DNA of 54,425 nucleotides from Flavobacteriaceae bacterium (lineage in GTDB: Bacteria > Bacteroidota > Bacteroidia > Flavobacteriales > Flavobacteriaceae), in NCBI GenBank assembly GCA_025800395.1, contig JAOXRU010000284.1, positions 1-54,425 on the forward strand, given 5' to 3'. The translations under genes were made by a program, and so were the position numbers. Below, piece by piece: positions 27,168-34,604 of the stretch (position 1 is its first letter; each line of letters begins with the position of its first letter). The notes below the pieces were generated by a model. That model was not told the origin of the DNA and did no database searches. It saw only the letters and a list, made by a program, of their open reading frames with translations.

Positions 27168-27203
27168 GCGAGCGTATATTCCGACAACGCTCGCTTTTTT
27201 TTT
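27168..27203 (+). terminator. Strong rho-independent terminator
   Basis: GCGAGCGT pairs with ACGCTCGC around an 11-base loop, followed by nine T. It ends the 44-aa peptide gene. A longer open frame running through it (27115-27309) is therefore not credible. Confidence 0.9.
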
Positions 27204-27648
27204 GACGAAATTAAATTTTTCTTCGACTCCCACTATATTTTATTGCAAAAATGTAACACAAAAAAGCTTTTTAGGACCTTGGCATATAGTAAAAAACTTT
27301 TTTCTTTAAATATTTCATAGCGTGTTTCAGTTCAATTAAACTTTTTTCTAATTCTTTATGCCAACATTTTTAAGAATTTTTCGTCTGGAAATATAAATCA
27401 TATTTTGCAACCCAATTCCTGAAGGGTATGGCGCGCACTAAGTGTCTCTAAAACAACATTTATTTTTGAACTTACACCTACCTAATACACATTAAATTTG
27501 ATCTAAAAATGATCAGTTTAACTTGCCACCCTGCTTCTGAATGATATGATATCTTGTTACTGCATAGTTAATTGAAGGGTATATTGTCGCTAAATTCGGA
27601 TTTCTTTCATTATCATATTATTTTTTTGAAGGAAAGTTCGTTCAAACA

Positions 27649-27691
27649 TGATAATTGTCATTATTTATACCTTAGAGTGGATGTATTTTTA
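27649..27691 (+). promoter_or_regulatory. Upstream FNR-like operator plus -7 element
   Basis: TGATAATTGTCA (27649-27660), centre 27654.5, has the same half-sites as the DUF2892 operator. TATTTTTA at 27684-27691 is exactly 29.5 bp away. The next gene start is 111 bp further, so a transcript would have a leader of about 105 bases. Confidence 0.55.
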
Positions 27692-27733
27692 TAGTGGATT
27701 TTGCAGTCATCGGTTATTAATATACACTAAAAT

Positions 27734-27775
27734 TGATCGATATCATATTACTGTAGCTTCTTAAATGAATTTTTA
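27734..27775 (+). promoter_or_regulatory. Downstream FNR-like operator plus weak -7 element
   Basis: TTGATCGATATCAT covers a perfect TGAT-N4-ATCA box (27734-27745, centre 27739.5). The best -7 candidate is AATTTTTA at 27768-27775, 28.5 bp away and missing the first T of the consensus. The ATG of the Cj0069-like gene is 27 bp beyond. Confidence 0.55.
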
Positions 27776-27802
27776 CCTAATTATTAAAACGAATTTTATT
27801 TC

Positions 27803-28846
27803 ATGAAAAAAAACATTGTAATTTTTGAGGCTGAAGGTGGTTCAGACAAATGGTTAGATGGGCATCGTAAAGACACTATGCCAATTCTCAATGCAATTAA
27901 AGCAAAAGGATGGGATTGTGAAGTTGTTTATTTTCGCGATGCGTGGAAAGAACAAATTATCGATTACGCCAAAGACCGATTTGATGGGTATATTAGCCGC
28001 ATCAATCCAGGAAATTTACCCAACGGAGAAAAAGAATATTTTGAAGCCTTGCGCACCCTTTCAGATAAAGGATTGGTTGGTATGGCACATCCCGATGCCA
28101 TGCTCAATTTTGGAGCAAAGGATGCATTGGTAAAACTTGCCAAAACAGACTTAGTACCTGATGATACCTATGCGTATTATGATATTAAAACTTTTGAAGA
28201 AACCTTTCCAAAAAGTATTTCTTTTGGAGAACGAGTACTGAAACAAAATAGAGGCTCTACAGGAGAAGGAATTTGGAGAGTGCAAATTGCCGACGATATC
28301 GACTACAAACCAGGTGATAGCCTGCCTTTATCTACCAAGCTTAAGTGTACAGAAGCGGTAGATAACCATGTAGAGTACAATACGCTTGGCGAGTTTATGA
28401 AATTCTGCGAACAATATATTGTTGGAGAAAATGGTATGTTGGTAGATATGCGCTTTATGCCGCGTATTAAAGAAGGCGAAATTCGTATTCTTATGGTAGG
28501 AGACACGCCTATTTTTGTAGTGCACAAAAAACCAGCAGATAGCGCAGATGCATTTTCTGCTACTTTGTTCTCTGGTGCCAAGTATACTTATGACAAACCA
28601 GAGCAGTGGAAAGAACTAGTGGATATGTTTAATGCGGAGCTTCCAACTATTTCTGACAAATTAGGTGGTTTTGATATTCCATTGATTTGGACTGCAGATT
28701 TTATGCTCGATTGGGATGAAAACAAAAAGGACATCTATGTGCTTGGAGAAATCAACTGTTCTTGTGTCGGGTTTACCTCACATTTAGATCAGGGCATTCA
28801 AGATATCGTTGCCGAAGAGGTAGTAAAGCGAATTGAAAATAAATAG
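27803..28846 (+). CDS. Cj0069-family ATP-grasp-like protein
   Basis: 347 residues resembling the Cj0069 family, which has an ATP-grasp-like layout: an N-terminal pre-ATP domain (MKKNIVIFEAEGGSDKW, residues 1-110), a Lys/Gly-rich nucleotide segment (VLKQNRGSTGEGIWRV), and a C-terminal metal-binding stretch (MRFMPRIKEGEIRILMVGD, LGEINCSCVGFTSH). Such enzymes join a carboxylate to an amine or thiol using ATP; the substrates of this family are not known to me. Its promoter carries two FNR-like boxes, so it appears tied to regulator 2. A copy of its N-terminal domain lies 214 bp downstream. Confidence 0.82.
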   Translation: MKKNIVIFEAEGGSDKWLDGHRKDTMPILNAIKAKGWDCEVVYFRDAWKEQIIDYAKDRFDGYISRINPGNLPNGEKEYFEALRTLSDKGLVGMAHPDAMLNFGAKDALVKLAKTDLVPDDTYAYYDIKTFEETFPKSISFGERVLKQNRGSTGEGIWRVQIADDIDYKPGDSLPLSTKLKCTEAVDNHVEYNTLGEFMKFCEQYIVGENGMLVDMRFMPRIKEGEIRILMVGDTPIFVVHKKPADSADAFSATLFSGAKYTYDKPEQWKELVDMFNAELPTISDKLGGFDIPLIWTADFMLDWDENKKDIYVLGEINCSCVGFTSHLDQGIQDIVAEEVVKRIENK

Positions 28847-28875
28847 GATTCTGATTAGAAAATGATTATTAAAAT

Positions 28876-28912
28876 ATGCGATGAAAATTCTAGTTTTCAT
28901 CGCATGTTTTTT
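28876..28912 (+). terminator. Rho-independent terminator
   Basis: ATGCGATGAAAA pairs with TTTTCATCGCAT around six bases and is followed by GTTTTTT. It ends the Cj0069-like gene and separates it from the shorter relative downstream. Confidence 0.85.
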
Positions 28913-29060
28913 GGTATAAAATTATAGCAATCCTAATTTTTTGTATGCTTTTTTCTCAAAATAGAGAACCTGATATTTTTGATCTCCCTCTTTTTTTACT
29001 ATATTTACTACAAATCGTATAAACTATTCAGTAACCCCTTACCAAAATCCCCCGACCAAA

Positions 29061-29363
29061 ATGAAAGCACATATCGTAATTTTCGATGTACGTGAGGAAT
29101 ACAATAATCCTTACAATAATGAGTTGTCCGAAACTCAAAAAGCAGTTCAAGCACTTAAAAGAAAAGGACTTAGTTCCGAGGTTATTTATTATTCTGATGA
29201 GGAAAAAGAGAAACTTGTAGCCTATTGTGTTAAGAAAGCACATGGCTATATCTCCAAAGTAAATGCATGGAATTTAGCCGACACTGCTTCTTATAAAGAA
29301 ATGATCATAGAACTGGAAAAAGCCGGTTTAGTTGGCGTACAATGGTGCGTACCGGTGAAATAA
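29061..29363 (+). CDS. Stand-alone N-terminal-domain relative of the Cj0069-like protein
   Basis: 100 residues that line up with residues 1 to about 97 of the gene upstream: KAHIVIFD with KKNIVIFE, GLSSEVIYYSDEEKEKLVAY with GWDCEVVYFRDAWKEQIIDY, HGYISKVNAWNLAD with DGYISRINPGNLPN, and EKAGLVGVQW with SDKGLVGMAH. The ATP-binding and metal-binding parts are absent, so it cannot catalyse alone. The ORF is intact and has a -7-like TATATTTA at 29000-29007. It may be a regulatory or substrate-binding partner, or a shrinking duplicate. Confidence 0.75.
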   Translation: MKAHIVIFDVREEYNNPYNNELSETQKAVQALKRKGLSSEVIYYSDEEKEKLVAYCVKKAHGYISKVNAWNLADTASYKEMIIELEKAGLVGVQWCVPVK

Positions 29364-29378
29364 GAGTCAAAATCTCTA

Positions 29379-29423
29379 TGTAACATAGGTAACTTATAAT
29401 ATATCACAATTAATTTATTTTTG
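29379..29423 (+). promoter_or_regulatory. Degenerate Crp-type operator plus perfect -7 element before thioredoxin
   Basis: TGTAACATAGGTAACT (29379-29394) has one perfect TGTAAC half and one half with two changes from GTTACA; centre 29386.5. TATTTTTG at 29416-29423 is exactly 29.5 bp away. The GTG that overlaps the last base of the -7 cannot be the start of this transcript. Confidence 0.55.
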
Positions 29424-29437
29424 TGAAAAATATGCCT

Positions 29438-29743
29438 ATGTCAACATTTAAAGATCTTATACAAAGCAATCCCTTGGTGCTTATCGACTTTTATGCCGAT
29501 TGGTGTGGACCATGTAAAATGATGGGGCCCATACTTAAACAGGTAAAAGACCAGATAGGCGAATCCGCTAATATTATTAAAATTGATGTAGACCAAAACC
29601 AAGCTTTGGCTGCCAAATACCAAGTTCGTGGTGTACCTACCCTTATGTTGTTTAAAGACGGACAACAAGTATGGCGACAATCTGGAGTGGTACAAGCTAA
29701 CGATTTGATACGGTTAATACAATCGCAAGCTCAAGTTGAATAA
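29438..29743 (+). CDS. trxA: Thioredoxin
   Basis: 101 residues from the ATG at 29438 (or 103 from the ATG at 29432); both give very short leaders after the -7 at 29416. Canonical thioredoxin with WCGPCK in FYADWCGPCKMMGPI, cis-Pro in VRGVPTLMLFKDG, and the full fold length. It reduces cytoplasmic disulfides and persulfides. Position at the end of the sulfur/redox region and the half-perfect Crp-type site suggest that it belongs to the same response rather than being the housekeeping thioredoxin. Confidence 0.93.
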   Translation: MSTFKDLIQSNPLVLIDFYADWCGPCKMMGPILKQVKDQIGESANIIKIDVDQNQALAAKYQVRGVPTLMLFKDGQQVWRQSGVVQANDLIRLIQSQAQVE

Positions 29744-29768
29744 CTATAGGGTTTGTTAAAATTTTATT

Positions 29769-29816
29769 AAAACTCATTTAGTTGCATGTGCAACTAAATG
29801 AGTTTTTTTATTTTTG
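29769..29816 (+). promoter_or_regulatory. 38-bp perfect palindrome and -7 element: MarR operator and trx terminator
   Basis: Arms of 18 bp (ending TTTAGTTGCA on the left, starting TGCAACTAAA on the right) flank a TG centre, 29769-29806. The core TTGCA-N2-TGCAA is of the MarR-box type. TATTTTTG at 29809-29816 follows at once, so a bound repressor would cover the -33 zone. As RNA the same palindrome followed by seven T would act as terminator of trxA. Autorepression by the adjacent MarR protein is inference. Confidence 0.7.
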
Positions 29817-29820
29817 TCTT

Positions 29821-30285
29821 ATGGTTAATACTATCGATTTATCCGAATTCGAAGACGCACTAGGACCCTGGATGGGCACTACGGTAAAACTAATTGAATA
29901 CCACTTGCAAGGGGCATTTGAAAAGGCTGGTATTCCTCTTACCAAAGAACAATTAATTGTGCTTAAAATGTTGCATCAAAAAGACGGACGCAATCAAATA
30001 GAGTTGGCTATTCTTACATCTAGAAACAAATCATCCCTTACTCGCCTATTGGCAAAAATGGAAAAAAAGAAGTTTGTAAAACGGAAATCTTGTTGCGAAG
30101 ATAAACGAGCAAAACTAGTGTATCTTACCGAAGAGGGAAAGCATGTTTTTAGAAAAGCATTGCCCATTGCTAGAATTATTAATAGGAAGATACAACAAGG
30201 ATTGCACGATAAAGAAAAAGAAACCTTTATTCAAATCATAAAAAAAATACAAACCAACTTGGGAGAAAACGCCTCTCATTTATAA
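29821..30285 (+). CDS. MarR-family regulator of the efflux operon
   Basis: 154 residues with a MarR winged helix (LTKEQLIVLKMLHQKDGRNQIELAILTSRNKSSLTRLLAKMEKKKFVKR, then the wing CCEDKRAKLVYLTEEG). The ATG at 29821 is four bases after the -7 element; an upstream frame start at 29782 lies inside the operator palindrome and is rejected. It is the first gene of a four-gene unit with an RND pump, so it most likely represses that unit. Two adjacent Cys (SCCED) in the wing could sense oxidants or electrophiles; untested. Confidence 0.9.
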   Translation: MVNTIDLSEFEDALGPWMGTTVKLIEYHLQGAFEKAGIPLTKEQLIVLKMLHQKDGRNQIELAILTSRNKSSLTRLLAKMEKKKFVKRKSCCEDKRAKLVYLTEEGKHVFRKALPIARIINRKIQQGLHDKEKETFIQIIKKIQTNLGENASHL

Positions 30286-30295
30286 TATCTACCGC

Positions 30296-31405
30296 ATGAG
30301 AAAATTTATATTAATTGTATTAGGAATACTGTTGTTAGCTGGCTCCTTTATGTTGGCCAAAAACATTATTGCAAGCCGAAAGAAGCCAAAACCCAAATTC
30401 GATAAAATTGTAAAATCGGTGGTGGTTAAAAAAGCACAACCAAAACGGGTGCCTGTAGTAGTAACCGCTAGCGGTAATCTAGTAGCTAAGCGAAAACTGC
30501 AATTGTTTTCGGAAGTACAAGGGGTGTTGGTGCCTAGAACAAAAGACTTTAAAAGTGGTGCCAAGTATACTCGTGGCGAGGTTATTGTTGCTATAAATAG
30601 TCAAGAATTTGCTGCCAACTTAAATGCACAAAAAAGTAATTTCTTTAATTTGCTCACCGCAACTATGGCCGATTTGCGACTAGACTATCCTAAGGCTTTC
30701 CCCAATTGGCAAGCATATTTACAACAGTTCGATATGGCTAAAGTGCTACAGCCCATGCCCAAACCGCTTTCCGATAAAGAAAAGTACTTTGTTAGCGGTA
30801 GAGGCTTGTATACGAGTTATTATAATATTAAGAATTTAGAGGTTAAACTGGGCAAGCATCAGATTCGGGCGCCATATAAAGGAGTGCTTACCGAAGCCAC
30901 TATTACCCCAGGGTCTTTAGTAAGACCAGGGCAGAAAATAGGGGAGTTTATAGATCCAAGCATCTACGAGCTTGTTGTTAATGTAAATGCATCTTACGCC
31001 AAGCTGTTACAAATTGGTAATAAGGTTGCTTTAGAACACCCCGATTCGGGCGCAACCTATACCGGTGTGGTGCAGCGAGTAAATGCTCGTGTAGAAACCA
31101 GTTCGCAAACCGTTCAAGCGGCTATAGATGTACAACATCCCGATTTAAAAGAAGGCTTGTATTTAGAAGCACAGTTACAAGCCAAAGAAATAGAAGACGC
31201 AATTTCGGTATCTCGTAAACTATTGGTAGACAATAGCAAACTGTTTGTAGTGCAAGATAGTGTATTACAACTCTTGGAAGTAAAGCCAGTATATTTTTCT
31301 ACCGAAGAAGCAGTAATACAAAATATTCCTGTCGGAACCCAATTACTAGACCGAATAATACCTGGCGCATTTGAAGGCATGCCAGTAAAAATTATTACAC
31401 AGTAA
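30296..31405 (+). CDS. RND efflux periplasmic adaptor (HlyD/AcrA family)
   Basis: 369 residues with one N-terminal anchor helix (about 4-22), then the membrane-fusion-protein pattern: barrel start VVTASGNLVAKRKLQLFSEV, lipoyl halves (KYTRGEVIVAINSQEFAAN and KLGKHQIRAPYKGVLTEATI), and beta-barrel PGSLVRPGQKIGEFIDPS. The coiled hairpin is short. It links the inner-membrane pump to the TolC-like channel. It starts 10 bp after the MarR gene and ends 25 bp before the pump gene. Confidence 0.93.
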   Translation: MRKFILIVLGILLLAGSFMLAKNIIASRKKPKPKFDKIVKSVVVKKAQPKRVPVVVTASGNLVAKRKLQLFSEVQGVLVPRTKDFKSGAKYTRGEVIVAINSQEFAANLNAQKSNFFNLLTATMADLRLDYPKAFPNWQAYLQQFDMAKVLQPMPKPLSDKEKYFVSGRGLYTSYYNIKNLEVKLGKHQIRAPYKGVLTEATITPGSLVRPGQKIGEFIDPSIYELVVNVNASYAKLLQIGNKVALEHPDSGATYTGVVQRVNARVETSSQTVQAAIDVQHPDLKEGLYLEAQLQAKEIEDAISVSRKLLVDNSKLFVVQDSVLQLLEVKPVYFSTEEAVIQNIPVGTQLLDRIIPGAFEGMPVKIITQ

Positions 31406-31430
31406 GCAACCCAACTATTAGACCTTTAAA

Positions 31431-34400
31431 ATGAAGAAAATAATATCTTATTTCATAAAGTTTCCCGTAGCGGTAAATGTTCTCATTGTTGCCTTTGTTG
31501 TATTTGGTATTCTAGGAGCAACCAGCATGTTGTCTAGCTTTTTTCCACTTTCCGACTCCCAACTTATTACTATTCAATTGGTCTATCCTGGTGCTTCACC
31601 AGCCGAAATGGAAGAAGGGGTAGTGCTTAAAATAGAAGACAACCTCAAGGGGCTTATTGGTATCGATCGGGTAACATCGGTATCTAGAGAGAACAGTGCA
31701 AGCATTAGTATAGAAACACTTAAAGGGGAAGATATAGATGTAATTCTAGCCGATGTAAAAAATGCAGTGGATCGGGTACCATCTTTTCCGTCGGAATTGG
31801 AACCGCCAATAGTATCCAAAGTAGAATCGGTGCGTCCTACAATTATTTTTACCATTAGTGGCGAGAATATTCCTTTGGCTACTTTAAAAGAGTATGCCAG
31901 AAATGTAGAGAACGATTTGCGTAGTGTGCCAGGTATTTCTCAGGTAAATCTTACTGGTTTTCCAGATCAGGAAATAGCTATTTATCTACGAGAAAACGAT
32001 CTTAGAGCATACAATCTTAGTTTTCGGGAAGTAGCTAGTGCCGTAAGCAATTCTAACTTACTTATTACTGGCGGTAACGTAAAAACCAATGCCGAAGATT
32101 ACCTCATACGTGCTAGCCATAGAAAGTACTATGGCAAAGAACTCAACCATTTGGTAGTACGTGCTTTGCCAAACGGACATATAATTCGATTGGCAGATAT
32201 TGCAGATATACAAGATACCTGGTCGGAAGATCCGGATCGCATTTTTTTTAACGGAAAAAAAGCCATACAGTTTACGGTAAGCAATACCAATAACGAAGAT
32301 TTGATTTCCTCTGCCGAAAAGGTAAATGAATACATAGATAAGTTTAACCAAGAACACCGCAATGTTCAACTAAGTATTGCCAACGATTGGTCTATACCTC
32401 TGGTGCAAAGAACCCAATTGCTTGCCAAAAATGCTTGGATGGGGGTAGCTTTGGTAATGCTGTTTTTGGCCATGTTTCTAAATGCCCGATTGGCATTTTG
32501 GGTAGCCTTTGGTATACCAGTTGCCTTTTTCGGGATGTTTATGTTTGCTGCCAATTTGGGGGTTACCATAAATGTATTGTCTTTGTTTGGGATGATAATC
32601 GTAATTGGTATACTGGTAGACGATGGCATTGTTATAGGGGAGAATATATACCATCATTACGAAAAAGGAAAAACGCCCATACGTGCTGCTATAGATGGTA
32701 CGCTAGAGGTAGTTCCGCCTATAATATCGGCCATACTTACTACCATAATTGCATTTTCTACTTTCTTTTTTCTAGATGGTAGGATAGGAAACTTCTTTAG
32801 CGAAGTTTCTGTAGTAGTAACCCTTACGTTGTTGGTGTCTCTTGTAGAAGCACTTATTATTTTACCTGCGCATATTGCACATTCCAAAGCATTGCAAAAA
32901 CAAGGCAGAAAGTACAACCGAGTAGACCTCTTTTTTAGAAAGATAAATAGTTGGGCAGATCGCAATCTTATGCGTTTTCGCGATGCAGTATACGTGCCTT
33001 TTTTAAAGTTTTTCCTTGCCAACAAATTTTTAGGTTTTGCCATTCCAATATCTTTGTTAATACTTAGTATAGCATCGCTTAGTGGTGGTATTGTTAGTAG
33101 TAGCTTTTTTCCGCGTGTTGCATCGGATATGATTTCTATAAATCTTAAAATGCCACAAGGAACCAACGAACAAATTACCGATTCGATTATCTCCAGTATA
33201 GAAGAAAAAGTTTGGGAAGTAAACCAAAACTTTACAGAAAAACAAACAGGAAACCAATCGGTAATACAAAATGTGGTAAAACGTATTGGCCCAGGCACGG
33301 CTAATGCTAATCTTACTGTAAACTTGTTGCCTGGGGAGGCACGAGATTTTTCTTCGTTCGAGATTAATTCTGCCTTCCGCAAAGCGGTAGGTACGGTAAG
33401 CGGGGTAGAGAGTCTTATTTTTGGATCTGGTAGCGATTTTGGTGGCAGTCCGGTTTCTATTTCTCTTTTAGGAAATAACATCACAGAGTTAAAAGCAGCC
33501 AAAGAAGATCTTAAAGTGCAAATGCGTGCGCATCCGGAGCTTAAAGATATTTCGGATAACGACCCTGTGGGAATTAAAGAAATTCAAATACAACTAAAAG
33601 ATAAGGCCTATAATTTAGGACTAAATTTACAGTCGGTAATGTTTCAAATACGATCGGGGTTCTTTGGGTTGCAAGCCCAGCGTTTTCAGCGTGGACAAGA
33701 CGAAATACGAGTGTGGGTGCGTTATCGTAAAGCAGATCGATCTTCCATAAAAAATTTAGACGATATGTATATACAAACTCCTTCTGGTGGTAAGGTGCCT
33801 TTTTCCGAAATAGGAACCTATCAGATCCAAAGGGGAGAAGTAGCCATTAATCACCTCGAAGGAAAACGAGAAATACAAATAAATGCCGATCTAAAGACCG
33901 AAGATGCCAATGCAACACAAATTTTAGATGACTTACGTGCCGATGTGGTACCAGAGATTTTGGCCAAGTATCCTACCGTAAAACCCTTGTACGAAGGACA
34001 GAATAGAGAAGCCGGAAAAACCATAGATTCTATGAAAAAAACAGCACCAGTTATTCTGCTTATTATTTATGTGGTTATTGCTTTTACCTTTCGTACCTAT
34101 AGCCAACCTTTAATTCTTATGCTCATGATTCCTTTTAGCCTTATTGGGGTAATATGGGGGCATTGGATACACAATTTATCTGTTAATATATTGTCTTGGT
34201 TAGGAATTATAGCGTTAATTGGGATTCTAATAAACGATGGCTTGGTGCTTATAAGCAAATTTAACAACAATCTTAAAGAAGGCCTACCATACAAAACTGC
34301 CCTTTTAGAAGCTGGTAAAATGCGTTTTAGAGCCATATTTCTTACCACCATAACCACCATTGCTGGTCTGGCACCCCTAATATTCGAAACCAGTAGACAG

Positions 34401-34604
34401 GCAAAATTTCTCATACCTATGGCTATATCTATATCCTATGGTATTGCCATAGCAACAGTGCTTACCCTGGTAATGCTGCCGCTAATGCTAGATACTTTTA
34501 ACGATTTGGCAGTATTTGTGAAGTGGTTGCAAACTGGAAACAAAGTAACCAAAGAAGAAGTAGAACGTGCCATAATAGAAGCAAAAAACAATGAAGAGCA
34601 TTAA
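31431..34604 (+). CDS. RND-family multidrug-type efflux pump (AcrB-like)
   Basis: 1057 residues, the normal length for HAE-type RND pumps: 12 membrane helices and two large periplasmic loops. The proton-relay pair is visible in GILVDDGIVIGENIYHHYE (helix 4) and the matching segment GILINDGLVLISKFNNNLKE (helix 10). Such pumps expel drugs, detergents or metabolites by proton antiport. Substrate unknown. The stop overlaps the start of the TolC-like gene by 14 bp. Confidence 0.95.
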   Translation: MKKIISYFIKFPVAVNVLIVAFVVFGILGATSMLSSFFPLSDSQLITIQLVYPGASPAEMEEGVVLKIEDNLKGLIGIDRVTSVSRENSASISIETLKGEDIDVILADVKNAVDRVPSFPSELEPPIVSKVESVRPTIIFTISGENIPLATLKEYARNVENDLRSVPGISQVNLTGFPDQEIAIYLRENDLRAYNLSFREVASAVSNSNLLITGGNVKTNAEDYLIRASHRKYYGKELNHLVVRALPNGHIIRLADIADIQDTWSEDPDRIFFNGKKAIQFTVSNTNNEDLISSAEKVNEYIDKFNQEHRNVQLSIANDWSIPLVQRTQLLAKNAWMGVALVMLFLAMFLNARLAFWVAFGIPVAFFGMFMFAANLGVTINVLSLFGMIIVIGILVDDGIVIGENIYHHYEKGKTPIRAAIDGTLEVVPPIISAILTTIIAFSTFFFLDGRIGNFFSEVSVVVTLTLLVSLVEALIILPAHIAHSKALQKQGRKYNRVDLFFRKINSWADRNLMRFRDAVYVPFLKFFLANKFLGFAIPISLLILSIASLSGGIVSSSFFPRVASDMISINLKMPQGTNEQITDSIISSIEEKVWEVNQNFTEKQTGNQSVIQNVVKRIGPGTANANLTVNLLPGEARDFSSFEINSAFRKAVGTVSGVESLIFGSGSDFGGSPVSISLLGNNITELKAAKEDLKVQMRAHPELKDISDNDPVGIKEIQIQLKDKAYNLGLNLQSVMFQIRSGFFGLQAQRFQRGQDEIRVWVRYRKADRSSIKNLDDMYIQTPSGGKVPFSEIGTYQIQRGEVAINHLEGKREIQINADLKTEDANATQILDDLRADVVPEILAKYPTVKPLYEGQNREAGKTIDSMKKTAPVILLIIYVVIAFTFRTYSQPLILMLMIPFSLIGVIWGHWIHNLSVNILSWLGIIALIGILINDGLVLISKFNNNLKEGLPYKTALLEAGKMRFRAIFLTTITTIAGLAPLIFETSRQAKFLIPMAISISYGIAIATVLTLVMLPLMLDTFNDLAVFVKWLQTGNKVTKEEVERAIIEAKNNEEH

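Larger units (their letters stand above)
27204..27802. other. 599-bp regulatory gap before the Cj0069-like gene
   Basis: AT-rich with no credible gene. It holds a perfect -7 element TATTTTTG at 27461-27468 with no gene close by (an 11-codon frame at 27509 is the only short ORF seen), and two FNR-like operators at 27649 and 27734. GAAGGGTAT occurs at 27421 and again near 27574. A small RNA starting near 27473 is possible but unsupported beyond the promoter element. Confidence 0.45.

Noticed and set aside
27115-27309. Plus-strand open frame of 64 codons
   Set aside because: It runs through a strong terminator hairpin and starts inside the 44-aa peptide gene.
27499-27515. TGATC and GATCA inverted repeat as another FNR-like site
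   Set aside because: The spacer gives the wrong half-site distance and there is no -7 element 29-30 bp downstream.
28971-28984. TGAT with a second GATC before the short Cj0069-like gene
   Set aside because: It is not a palindrome of the TGAT-N4-ATCA type, although a TATATTTA element lies at 29000.
29029-29045. GTAACCCCTTACC as a TGTAAC-type operator
   Set aside because: The half-sites are one base too close and no -7 element stands at the common spacing.
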